A model generated the notes under the pieces. It was not told the DNA's origin. It saw nothing but the letters and a program-made list of their open reading frames with translations, and did no database searches. Positions 1 through 5,473 of a DNA stretch of 8,457 nucleotides are shown piece by piece. The DNA comes from Paracoccaceae bacterium (GTDB lineage Bacteria > Pseudomonadota > Alphaproteobacteria > Rhodobacterales > Rhodobacteraceae): contig JALORM010000137.1 in the NCBI GenBank assembly GCA_025458985.1, positions 1 to 8,457 of the forward strand, in the 5' to 3' direction. How positions within the stretch are numbered: the first letter of the stretch is position 1; each line of letters begins with the position of its first letter. A program made the position numbers and the translations under genes.

Positions 1-864
1 CGCTTGTCTGCTATTCCGGCGACGACTCGCGGTTCGAATACATCTACAAGTTCGTCTCGTCGGCGCCCTACGCCGAGGGCGTCCGCGGTGAAATCCTCGA
101 CGAAGGAACGCTTTACGTCGCGAAGTTCAACGAGGACGGGGTTGGCGAGTGGCTGGCGCTCGCGCCGGGCCAGAACGGGCTGACGCCCGAGAACGGCTTC
201 GCCGACCTGGCCGACATCCTGGTCAACACCCGCCTTGCGGCGGACTTCGTCGGCGCCACCAAGATGGACCGCCCGGAATGGGGCACGGTCGATCCGAACT
301 CGGGCGAGGTCTACTTCACGCTGACCAACAACAACGCGGGCCGAGAACAACTTCGGCCAGATCGTGCGCTGGCGCTATGCCGACAACGACCACACCCAGA
401 CCGCCTTTGACTGGGATCTGTTCGTGATCGCCGGCACGGCGAACCAGTCGGCCACGTTCAACGGCCTCGCGCTGGGCGACGACAACATCTTCGCCTGCCC
501 CGACGGCATCTGGTGCGATGCCGACAGCCGGCTCTGGATCCAGACCGACATGGGCGACCTCGGGCCGGACTACGAAGGGCCGCTCAAGGCCTTCGGGATG
601 AACCAGATGCTGGCGGCCGACCCGAAGACGGGCGAGATCCGCCGGTTCCTGACCGGACCCTGGGGCCAGGAAGTGACCGGCGTCATCACCACGCCCGACA
701 AGCGCACGATGTTCGTCAACTTCCAGCACCCGGGCGGCCACGCCTCGGCCGACCAGTTCGCGGCGGGCGACTACGGCTCGTCCTTCCCCGACGGGGCCGG
801 CACCGTGCCGCGGTCGGCGACGATCGTCATCACCCGCGAGGACGGCGGCGAGATCGGGGCCTGA
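1..864 (+). pseudogene. PhoX/DUF839-family phosphatase, C-terminal part, frameshifted
   Basis: This is the 3' part of a PhoX-type (DUF839) protein; the start lies before the window. The family consists of secreted, Ca/Fe-dependent alkaline phosphatases that release phosphate from organic esters. From base 3 the frame reads LVCYSGDDSRFEYIYKFVS, then GTLYVAKF, ENGFADLADILVNTR, ATKMDRPEWGTV and GEVYFTLTNNN, all typical of the family. That frame would stop at 408-410. The family sequence resumes in another frame as RAENNFGQIVRWR (from 337), followed by FACPDGIWCD, LWIQTD, EVTGVITTPDKRTMFVNFQHPG and a C-terminal PRSATIVITREDGGEIG, with a TGA at 862-864. The break lies at about 336-345, a net +1 shift. 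My memory of the family has a segment ending ANPR between TNN and the N-x-G-x-I-x-RW motif. A small deletion (length 2 mod 3) is therefore as plausible as one extra G. A sequencing error cannot be excluded. The family call is firm; the substrate is not. Confidence 0.85.
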
Positions 865-886
865 CGCCCCGTCTGCTTGGCCTTGC

Positions 887-914
887 GTCGCCCCGCTCCG
901 GCGGGGCGGCGTTT
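887..914. terminator. GC-rich hairpin between convergent phoX-like gene and lux operon
   Basis: The arms CGCCCCGC (889-896) and GCGGGGCG (901-908) are perfectly complementary around a TCCG loop. A G-C pair and a G-T wobble (887-888 with 909-910) extend the stem to ten pairs. On the plus strand GTTTC follows, so the U-tract is short. It starts 23 bases after the phosphatase stop and ends about 40 bases past the end of the convergent luxI-type gene, where a shared or bidirectional terminator is expected. Confidence 0.6.
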
Positions 915-953
915 CATTGGTGCAGGAAACCCGGGGCGCCGGCGTCGGAGGGG

Positions 954-1535
954 TCACACCACCGCGCAGGAGAAGGCCAGGAAGCGGCCGTCCCGGTTGC
1001 CGGTGATGCTGCCCATCGGCTTCGGCTCGAACCCCATGCGCTGGGCCATGCGCAGGAAGGCGGGCGGGCCGAGGAAGAGGCAGCAGGTGGCCTCGATCTG
1101 GCGCAGCCAGACGTTCACCGCGCTCAGCACAAGTTCGGCGACGCCGGGCTGCGTGGCGGTCAGGCGCGTCAGTTCCCACACCCGCGGATCGACCGGCGGC
1201 TCGTCGGTGCAGATGTCGCTCGGCAGGCCGGGCAGGTGTTCGAAGAAGGCATCGCGGATCATGTAGCTGTAGACCATCTTGCCCGAGCCGAAGGCCCAGT
1301 CGGTCCGGATCAGCCGCGCCCCGCCTACCACCTCGTCATCGCGATGGGCGATCACGTAGACGGCGCCGAAATAGTCGTACTGTTCGAACTCCATGTCGGA
1401 GCGGTGGTAGAGATCCCAGTTCATCCGGTCGACGAAGACCGCCTTGCGCAGTTCGAAGAACCGCGTCACGAGGTTCCAGCGCCCGCAGTCCTGCGGGAAC
1501 TGGAGGATCGAGATCTCGACCTGATGGCCGACCAT
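954..1535 (-). CDS. LuxI-family acyl-homoserine-lactone synthase
   Basis: This is a 193-residue autoinducer synthase. The family makes N-acyl-homoserine lactones from S-adenosylmethionine and an acyl carrier (acyl-ACP, or acyl-CoA in some members). The hallmark pattern is present: R30-x3-F34-x5-W40 (RKAVFVDRMNW), E51 and D54 in FEQYD, R74 in GGARLIRT, and E121-x2-R124 in WELTRLT. These are the SAM-binding and catalytic positions. The spacing of R/F/W and of E/R matches LuxI; the first acidic position, usually Asp, is Glu51. The start is the ATG at 1535, because a longer frame to 1595 would overlap the upstream gene by 20 codons. That gene's TAG ends one base before this ATG (TAGGATG), and only a weak AGG precedes the start, so translational coupling is likely. 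A divergent luxR-type partner lies upstream. The acyl chain cannot be predicted from sequence. Confidence 0.9.
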   Translation of the reverse strand: MVGHQVEISILQFPQDCGRWNLVTRFFELRKAVFVDRMNWDLYHRSDMEFEQYDYFGAVYVIAHRDDEVVGGARLIRTDWAFGSGKMVYSYMIRDAFFEHLPGLPSDICTDEPPVDPRVWELTRLTATQPGVAELVLSAVNVWLRQIEATCCLFLGPPAFLRMAQRMGFEPKPMGSITGNRDGRFLAFSCAVV

Positions 1536-1536
1536 C

Positions 1537-1761
1537 CTAGTGGCGCACCAGGCGCATGCGATCGAGCTGCTCGGCGGTGTAGTCCGCCTGGCCAAGGAAC
1601 CGGACGCTCTGAGACCTGGTGTGGATGAACCACACGCCGGCGACGTTGACCTCTAGGGTCACGATCTCGTCCTCCGCAAACCGTTCGAAGTGTTCCAGAA
1701 GGCTTTCGGCCATGTCACGCGACAGGCGAATGCGGAAGCGGGAAGAATCAGATCCGTCCAT
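1537..1761 (-). CDS. Small unrecognised protein co-transcribed with the LuxI homologue
   Basis: This encodes 74 residues from the ATG at 1761. GAG five bases upstream acts as a short Shine-Dalgarno, whereas the GTG at 1767 (two codons earlier) has none. I do not recognise the family. The sequence starts MDGSDSSRFRIRLSRD, continues into a likely amphipathic helix (about residues 16-32, DMAESLLEHFERFAEDE), then an alternating hydrophobic stretch suggesting beta strands (IVTLEVNVAGVWFIHT), and ends DRMRLVRH. There is no signal peptide, membrane segment or cysteine, so it should be a soluble cytoplasmic protein. It is first in the minus-strand lux operon, and its stop lies one base before the luxI-type ATG. 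Small proteins between luxR and luxI genes in other bacteria (RsaL, RsaM) tune quorum sensing, but I see no motif linking this one to them. Operon position and codon usage support a real gene. Confidence 0.7.
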   Translation of the reverse strand: MDGSDSSRFRIRLSRDMAESLLEHFERFAEDEIVTLEVNVAGVWFIHTRSQSVRFLGQADYTAEQLDRMRLVRH

Positions 1762-1775
1762 GATCACTCGTGTGT

Positions 1776-1797
1776 TGCACGTTCAGGCTGTAGTGCA
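1776..1797. repeat. Dyad TGCAC-N12-GTGCA in the leader of the luxI operon
   Basis: TGCAC (1776-1780) and GTGCA (1793-1797) form an inverted repeat around 12 bases. It begins 15 bases upstream of the small gene's ATG, so it would lie in the 5' untranslated RNA. The five-base arms are short and the loop long, so chance is possible. TGCAC/GTGCA half-sites do occur in some LuxR-type operators, but the 22-bp length is not the usual 18-20 bp. Confidence 0.3.
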
Positions 1798-1813
1798 GCC
1801 GGGGAAAGACGCA

Positions 1814-1829
1814 ATCATAACTTTATGAT
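1814..1829. repeat. 16-bp palindrome ATCATAA-CT-TTATGAT
   Basis: Seven-base arms are perfectly complementary around a 2-base spacer. The left arm read on the minus strand supplies TATGAT (1819 to 1814), a plausible -10 for the luxI operon with a start near 1807 and a leader of about 46 bases. The half-site ATCATAA resembles ATTATAC of the neighbouring palindrome. The centres are 30 bp apart, close to three helical turns. Confidence 0.5.
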
Positions 1830-1848
1830 AGTAGGCGGATGGATTATA
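1814..1848 (-). promoter_or_regulatory. Candidate minus-strand -10 elements for the luxI operon
   Basis: Two hexamers read leftward: TATAAT (1848 to 1843, leader about 75 bases) and TATGAT (1819 to 1814, leader about 46 bases). Neither has a convincing -35 at 16-18 bases, as is usual for activator-dependent luxI promoters. The TATGAT option puts the 18-bp palindrome at about -44, so I prefer it. Only start-site mapping can decide. Confidence 0.4.
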
Positions 1849-1860
1849 CAATGGTATAAT
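1843..1860. repeat. 18-bp palindrome ATTATAC-AATG-GTATAAT, candidate lux box
   Basis: Seven-base arms are perfectly complementary around AATG. The length matches known LuxR-type operators (18-20 bp), although the sequence is AT-rich and lacks the common CTG/CAG ends. Each arm contains a perfect TATAAT, one on each strand. Its centre (1851.5) lies about 44 bases upstream of the start predicted from the minus-strand TATGAT (1819-1814), where LuxR activators usually bind, and it covers the luxR -10. Activation of the luxI operon with repression of luxR is inferred, not shown. Confidence 0.5.
1852..1860 (+). promoter_or_regulatory. Extended -10 promoter of the luxR-type gene
   Basis: TGGTATAAT is a perfect extended -10 (TGn plus TATAAT at 1855-1860). 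The -35 position 16-18 bases upstream (around 1831-1838) has no good match, which suits an extended -10 promoter. Transcription would start near 1867, giving a leader of about 15 bases before the ATG at 1882. The element lies inside the right half of the 18-bp palindrome, so a protein bound there would block it. Confidence 0.6.
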
Positions 1861-1881
1861 TGTCGCGAGGTAAATGGAAGA

Positions 1882-2520
1882 ATGAACGCCCCCCCGAAGG
1901 AGATCAGCGGGATCCCCGCCCTGGATGCCGCGCTGCCGGCGCTGCGTCTGCTCGGGCCATCGGGATTCATCGTGGCGCACAACATCACCTTCCGGGGGCC
2001 GGAGTACTACCATTCGGAGTACCCCAAGGGCTGGCAGCGCGAGTACGAGTCGAAGAGCTACGCCTACTTCGACCCCGTCCTGCTGTGGAACATCATGAAC
2101 ACCGGAGACCGGCGCTGGTCTGACGTGAAGCTGCCCGACCTTCGTGGCGTTCTGAAGGCGGCGCGGGCCTACAACCTGAACTTCGGCGCCTCCTTCGCGC
2201 GCAGCCGCAAGGGCAAGAAGTCGATCCTCACGATCGCGCGCGCCGACCGCGAGTTCACCGACGAAGAGATGGCGTTCCTGTCGGCGACGTTCGAGCAGAT
2301 GATGGACAACCTCGAAAGCGACATGGGCGGGGGCCTCACGCCGGTCGAGCTCGAGACGCTGCGCTGCCTGCGCGACGGGATGACCTACAACGAGGCGGCC
2401 GAGCTGCTGAAGGTCTCGGTGCCCACGGTGAAGGCCCGGGTCGAGAAGATCCGCAGCAAGCTTGGCGCGCGCAACGCGATGCAGGCACTGGCGATCGCGC
2501 TGCAGCGCAAGCTGATCTGA
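1882..2520 (+). CDS. LuxR-family quorum-sensing transcriptional regulator
   Basis: This is a 212-residue, two-domain regulator: an N-terminal autoinducer-binding domain (about 10-145) and a C-terminal LuxR/GerE helix-turn-helix (about 151-212). The ligand-pocket residues W51, Y55, D64, P65 and W79 have the same spacing as W57, Y61, D70, P71 and W85 of TraR. In the DNA-binding part E156, L160 and G166 match E178, L182 and G188. The equivalent of G113 is not conserved. The recognition region reads SVPTVKARVEKIRSKLGARN, departing from the usual TVxxHxxNIxxKL pattern. It should bind an acyl-homoserine lactone, presumably made by the divergent synthase. The start is the ATG at 1882, with GAGG 11 bases and GGAAG 1 base upstream. 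The upstream in-frame ATG at 1825 lies before the -10 and lacks a ribosome site. The protein is slightly shorter than typical (230-250) because its N-terminus is short. Confidence 0.9.
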   Translation: MNAPPKEISGIPALDAALPALRLLGPSGFIVAHNITFRGPEYYHSEYPKGWQREYESKSYAYFDPVLLWNIMNTGDRRWSDVKLPDLRGVLKAARAYNLNFGASFARSRKGKKSILTIARADREFTDEEMAFLSATFEQMMDNLESDMGGGLTPVELETLRCLRDGMTYNEAAELLKVSVPTVKARVEKIRSKLGARNAMQALAIALQRKLI

Positions 2521-2543
2521 GTCCGCCGCCTTCCGCCCCCCGC

Positions 2544-2571
2544 CTTGCGCCGCGCGACCGCATCGCATAAT
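2544..2571 (+). promoter_or_regulatory. Candidate sigma70-type promoter of lysC
   Basis: CTTGCG (2544-2549) is followed after 16 bases by CATAAT (2566-2571), five of six matches to the -10 consensus. The start would be near 2578, about 28 bases before the ATG at 2606. This is the only AT-containing patch in the 85-base gap after the luxR-type gene. No terminator for that gene is visible here, so read-through into lysC is also possible. Confidence 0.45.
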
Positions 2572-2605
2572 CAGCGCGCGCCCGACCCCGCAGCCCGAGG
2601 ATGCG

Positions 2606-3775
2606 ATGCCGCTTCTGGTGATGAAATTCGGTGGCACCTCCGTGGCCGATCTGTCGCGGATCGCCAATGCCGCCCAGAAGGTGCAGCGCGAGGTCGAGCG
2701 CGGCTACGACGTGATCGTGATCGTGAGCGCCATGGCCGGCAAGACCAACGAACTGGTCGGCTGGGTGGAACAGACCTCGCCCTTCTTCGATGCGCGCGAA
2801 TACGACGCCGTGACCTCGTCGGGCGAGAACGTGACCGCGGGGCTGATGGCGCTGAGGCTTCAGGAGATGGGCATCCCCGCACGGTCCTGGCAGGGCTGGC
2901 AGGTGCCCCTTCTGACCAACTCGGCGCATTCCTCGGCCCGGATCGAGGACATCCCGCGCGCCAACATCGACCGCAAGTTCGCCGACCGCGGCGGGTCCGA
3001 CACGACGGCCGTCGCCTTCGCCGCCGCCTTCGCCGCCGAGCGCTGCGACATCTATACCGATGTCGACGGCGTCTACACGACCGACCCGCGGATCAGTTCC
3101 AAGGCGCGCAAGCTCGACCGCATCGCCTTCGAGGAGATGCTGGAGCTTGCCTCGCTGGGCGCCAAGGTGCTGCAGACCCGCTCGGTCGAGCTTGCCATGC
3201 GCTACAAGGTGAAGCTCCGCGTACTGTCGAGCTTCGAGGACAACGACGAGACGTCGGGCACCCTGGTCTGTGCCGAGGAGGACATCGTGGAAAGCAACGT
3301 TGTGGCGGGCGTGGCCTATTCGCGCGACGAGGCCAAGATGACGCTGATCTCGGTCGCCGACCGCCCCGGCATCGCCGCGGCGATCTTCGGGCCGCTGGCG
3401 GATGCCGGCGTCAATGTCGACATGATCGTCCAGAACATCGCCGAGGAAGGCCGCACCGACATGACCTTCTCGTGCCCGGTCGATCAGGTGAAGCGGGCCG
3501 AAAAGGCGATGACCGAGGCGCGCGACCGGGGCGACATCCAGTTTTCCGAACTGGTCGCCGACAAGGACGTCGCCAAGGTCTCGGTGGTCGGCATCGGGAT
3601 GCGCAGCCACGCCGGCGTCGCCTCGCGCATGTTCAAGGCATTGGCCGCCGAAGGCATCAACATCAAGGTCATCACCACCTCCGAGATCAAGATCTCGGTC
3701 CTGATCGACCGCAAGTACATGGAACTGGCTGTCCAGGCGCTGCACGACACGTTCGAGCTGGAAAAGGCGGGGTGA
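2606..3775 (+). CDS. lysC: Aspartate kinase (aspartokinase), with apparent internal deletion
   Basis: This cytoplasmic enzyme phosphorylates aspartate, the first step toward lysine/diaminopimelate, threonine and methionine. The kinase domain (about 1-225) shows VMKFGGTSVAD (6-15), SAMAGKTNELVGW (41-53), EYDAVTSSGENVTAGL (65-80), RGGSDTTAVA (128-137) and CDIYTDVDGVYTTDPR (147-162). Two ACT domains follow: residues 233-310 (VADRPGIAAAIFGPLADAG) and 323-389 (VSVVGIGMRSHAGVA), which normally bind feedback amino acids. The length is 389 against about 410 in relatives. The shortfall lies at D127/R128, where related enzymes carry a beta strand and the motif GFxG...RITTLG before RGGSD. About 23 residues are missing in frame, including part of the nucleotide-binding region, so activity is doubtful. 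GAGG five bases before the ATG at 2606 fixes the start. The stop is three bases from the end of the convergent next gene. Confidence 0.93.
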   Translation: MPLLVMKFGGTSVADLSRIANAAQKVQREVERGYDVIVIVSAMAGKTNELVGWVEQTSPFFDAREYDAVTSSGENVTAGLMALRLQEMGIPARSWQGWQVPLLTNSAHSSARIEDIPRANIDRKFADRGGSDTTAVAFAAAFAAERCDIYTDVDGVYTTDPRISSKARKLDRIAFEEMLELASLGAKVLQTRSVELAMRYKVKLRVLSSFEDNDETSGTLVCAEEDIVESNVVAGVAYSRDEAKMTLISVADRPGIAAAIFGPLADAGVNVDMIVQNIAEEGRTDMTFSCPVDQVKRAEKAMTEARDRGDIQFSELVADKDVAKVSVVGIGMRSHAGVASRMFKALAAEGINIKVITTSEIKISVLIDRKYMELAVQALHDTFELEKAG

Positions 3776-3778
3776 GGG

Positions 3779-4510
3779 TCACCACGGCTCGACCCCCGGC
3801 GGCAGCTCGATCTCGTATCGGCCGTCCTCGTAAATGCGGCCGGTCGCCCTGTCGCAGCTCAGGATGACCCCGTAATCCGCGCCGCGCTGCTGCAAGATCG
3901 GATAACCGGTGCAGGGGTCCGTGTCGGCCTGGCGCGCTGCCGCCCGGAACGGTGCCTGAACGGTGGGAATGCGGTCCTTCAGGAACATCGAGAACGTGCA
4001 GCTCGCCTGACTGCGCCGGGGCGCGTCGTCGTCCTCGGTTCCGGCGGCACCCGCGCCTGAATCGTCCGCCGGCTCCGCCCCGCCGTCCTTGCACGAGAAC
4101 GATATCGTGGGCTCGCGCTGGCTGTCCCAGTGGTAGTGCGACACCCTGACCTCGGTGATCGACCCGGGCTCGAGCACCAGCCGGGCTTCCTTGTACCTGA
4201 CGTTGGTCGACCCCAGGAATGCCGCATTCATCGCCTCGGCCAGGAAGACCGAGGCCAGGACTTCATCGCCCCCCATCAGCAGGGCCTCGGCGATCATGTT
4301 GTCGCCATCGATCCTGCGCCCGTTCGAGAAGCGCGCCGTGACCACGACATTGCCGGCCTCGTGCTGCACCACCCGCGTCGTGATGTGCTGGGCCGTACCG
4401 GTCTCGTCGGTCCGTTCCCACACCCGCGATTGGGTCGCGCCAGGGCCTGCGGTCAGCAGGAGGGTGGCAAAGACGGGGGTGACAAGGAGGGGGGTCGGGG
4501 GTTTCCACAT
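3779..4510 (-). CDS. Unrecognised exported protein with four cysteines
   Basis: This encodes 243 residues of no family I recognise. The N-terminus MWKPPTPLLVTPVFATLLLTAG has a short basic start and a hydrophobic core (about 8-20), so a signal peptide is likely, with cleavage somewhere around 22-28. The mature part has C140, C171, C200 and C219, enough for two disulfides, consistent with the periplasm. A stretch rich in Asp, Glu, Ala and Gly (143-163) looks like a flexible linker between an N-terminal part of probable beta strands (VRYKEARLVLEPGSITEVRVSHYHW) and a C-terminal part ending RYEIELPPGVEPW. The ATG at 4510 is chosen because the signal peptide starts there and a strong GGAGG lies about 12 bases upstream. 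The earlier ATG at 4561 would put charged residues ahead of it. The gene converges on lysC with only three bases between stops. No function is claimed. Confidence 0.75.
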   Translation of the reverse strand: MWKPPTPLLVTPVFATLLLTAGPGATQSRVWERTDETGTAQHITTRVVQHEAGNVVVTARFSNGRRIDGDNMIAEALLMGGDEVLASVFLAEAMNAAFLGSTNVRYKEARLVLEPGSITEVRVSHYHWDSQREPTISFSCKDGGAEPADDSGAGAAGTEDDDAPRRSQASCTFSMFLKDRIPTVQAPFRAAARQADTDPCTGYPILQQRGADYGVILSCDRATGRIYEDGRYEIELPPGVEPW

Positions 4511-4636
4511 GGGCCGAAAAGTTCCTCCACGGATGCGATCCAGAGGCACAGGATGGGGCACAACCGGCTGCCAGACAACCGCCCGAAGGGCTGGGCCGGG
4601 GTCGGGCCGTGACGGTCCCCGCCCATGGTGGAGGGT
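4511..4636. other. Intergenic gap between two minus-strand genes
   Basis: These 126 bases follow the SGNH hydrolase and precede the exported-protein gene. They hold the GGAGG ribosome site of the latter and two weak dyads: GCCC-GAA-GGGC (4581-4591) and a 15-bp near-palindrome centred at 4611. Neither is followed by a T-run on the minus strand, so I do not call a terminator. No convincing promoter was seen, and the two genes may be co-transcribed. Confidence 0.4.
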
Positions 4637-5368
4637 TCAGAGGCCGCGGCGGATCGCTGCCGCGGCCCTCGCGGCCCAGTCGGCGTAGACCGCCGCGCCC
4701 GGGTGGAAGCCGTCGGGCGACATGCGGGCGGCGTCGAGCGGGATGTCGCCCGGCAGGAACACCGTGTCGGCCCGGCCCGCAATGGCCAGTCTCAGGGCCG
4801 CGTCGAAGCGGTCGGCACGCGCGCCGAGGACCCGCGCCAGCGCGCCCGGCAGCGCCGGGAAGCTGCCCATCGGCGGCAGGCCCGAAGCGACGATCAGCCG
4901 GACGCCGAAACGCTCTCGCAAGAGCGCGTGCAACGCGTCGGTCCGGTCGAGCCAGCGGCCGAGCGGCACCCCGTTCTTGACGTCGTTCACCCCGAGCGCG
5001 GTCAGCGCCACGTCGAAGGCGGCGGGCGGCTCCTGCCGCAGGCGGGTCAGCGCCCCCGCGGTGGTCGCGCCCGACCGGGCGATCAGCTGCCAGCCGACAT
5101 CGAAGTCGGAGGCCAGCGCCCGGGCGGTCTGTGCCGCCAGCGCCTCGGACTGGTGCGCCACGCCGACGCCGGCGGCCGAGGAATCGCCCACGACCAGCAA
5201 TCGCATCCGGGGCCCCGACCCGACGCGGCCGCTGCGCGGGCCGGCGGCCTCGGGCAGGCGCGGGACGCGGCCGGCGACCCAGGCCGCCTGCGCGGCCAGG
5301 ACGGGCAGCGCGGCCAGCATCCGCAGCCGGTTCGACCGCGGTCCGAGGGCGTTCGGAGGCAGGCTCAT
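4637..5368 (-). CDS. SGNH/GDSL-family hydrolase, membrane-anchored or exported
   Basis: This is a 243-residue esterase/lipase-type hydrolase of the SGNH fold. All four blocks are visible: GDSSAAG with nucleophile S63 (block I), RSGATT with G100 (block II), LGVND with G126 and N128 (block III), and SPDGFHPG with D218 and H221 (block V). Ser-Asp-His would form the triad, and G100 and N128 help form the oxyanion hole. The N-terminus (MSLPPNALGPRSNRLRMLAALPVLAAQAAWVAGR) has basic residues followed by a hydrophobic stretch of about 17 residues, suggesting an inner-membrane anchor or uncleaved signal. The catalytic domain begins near residue 55. The start at 5368 has only a weak purine run (AAGACGG) upstream; the ATG at codon 17 is an alternative. 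The substrate is unknown, as SGNH enzymes act on lipids, acyl esters or acetylated sugars. The gene is divergent from ptsP. Confidence 0.88.
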   Translation of the reverse strand: MSLPPNALGPRSNRLRMLAALPVLAAQAAWVAGRVPRLPEAAGPRSGRVGSGPRMRLLVVGDSSAAGVGVAHQSEALAAQTARALASDFDVGWQLIARSGATTAGALTRLRQEPPAAFDVALTALGVNDVKNGVPLGRWLDRTDALHALLRERFGVRLIVASGLPPMGSFPALPGALARVLGARADRFDAALRLAIAGRADTVFLPGDIPLDAARMSPDGFHPGAAVYADWAARAAAAIRRGL

Positions 5369-5415
5369 GCAGCCGTCTTACACGCATGGGGCGAGCGGCC
5401 GCCAGCCCTCGACCG

Positions 5416-5444
5416 TTGCACGGCCCGGGCGCCCCGGATATGCG
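5416..5444 (+). promoter_or_regulatory. Candidate promoter of ptsP
   Basis: TTGCAC (5416-5421) and TATGCG (5439-5444) are separated by 17 bases. Each hexamer matches only three consensus positions, but this is the best pair in the 123-base divergent gap between the SGNH hydrolase and ptsP. The start would be near 5451, giving a leader of about 40 bases that would contain the hairpin at 5457-5473. Confidence 0.3.
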
Positions 5445-5456
5445 TTCGGAAACACC

Positions 5457-5473
5457 CGCCGGAGAAACCGGCG
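5457..5473 (+). other. Hairpin in the ptsP leader, CGCCGG-AGAAA-CCGGCG
   Basis: A perfect six-pair GC stem with a five-base AGAAA loop ends 18 bases before the ptsP ATG and just upstream of its G-rich ribosome site (about 5482-5488). No T-run follows, so it is not a terminator. It may affect ribosome access or message stability, or be a chance product of the GC-rich composition. Confidence 0.35.

Larger units (their letters stand above)
1762..1881. promoter_or_regulatory. Divergent lux regulatory region
   Basis: This 120-base gap lies between the small gene of the luxI operon (leftward) and the luxR-type gene (rightward). The part at 1811-1861 is strikingly AT-rich against GC-rich surroundings. 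It contains two perfect palindromes, TATAAT hexamers on both strands and an imperfect distal dyad, all listed separately. It must carry the start signals for both transcripts, since no other non-coding DNA lies upstream of either gene. Confidence 0.75.

Noticed and set aside
1536..1595. Upstream start of the LuxI homologue, 20 codons earlier
   Set aside because: It overlaps the small gene and adds a Ser/Cys-rich stretch absent from the family. The ATG at 1535 gives correct spacing of R30/F34/W40.
1690..1881. Longer start for the LuxR-type protein, including an ATG at 1825
   Set aside because: It would place the extended -10 and both palindromes inside the gene and would overlap the small divergent gene. 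No ribosome site precedes 1825, while 1882 has GAGG/GGAAG.
2986..2989. Natural short form of aspartate kinase rather than a deletion
   Set aside because: Both flanks match full-length enzymes closely and the missing piece is the conserved GFxG...TTLG region. A natural form is kept only as a remote possibility pending alignment.
2545..3867. 440-residue plus-strand open frame over lysC
   Set aside because: It is an off-frame shadow of lysC with low-complexity Arg/Gly composition and no motif.
4511..4561. Start of the exported protein at 4561
   Set aside because: It would put charged residues ahead of the hydrophobic signal core. The GGAGG lies between the two ATGs and fits only the later one.
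4263..5387. 374-residue minus-strand open frame over the SGNH and exported-protein genes
   Set aside because: It is an off-frame shadow. The SGNH catalytic blocks are all in the other minus-strand frame.
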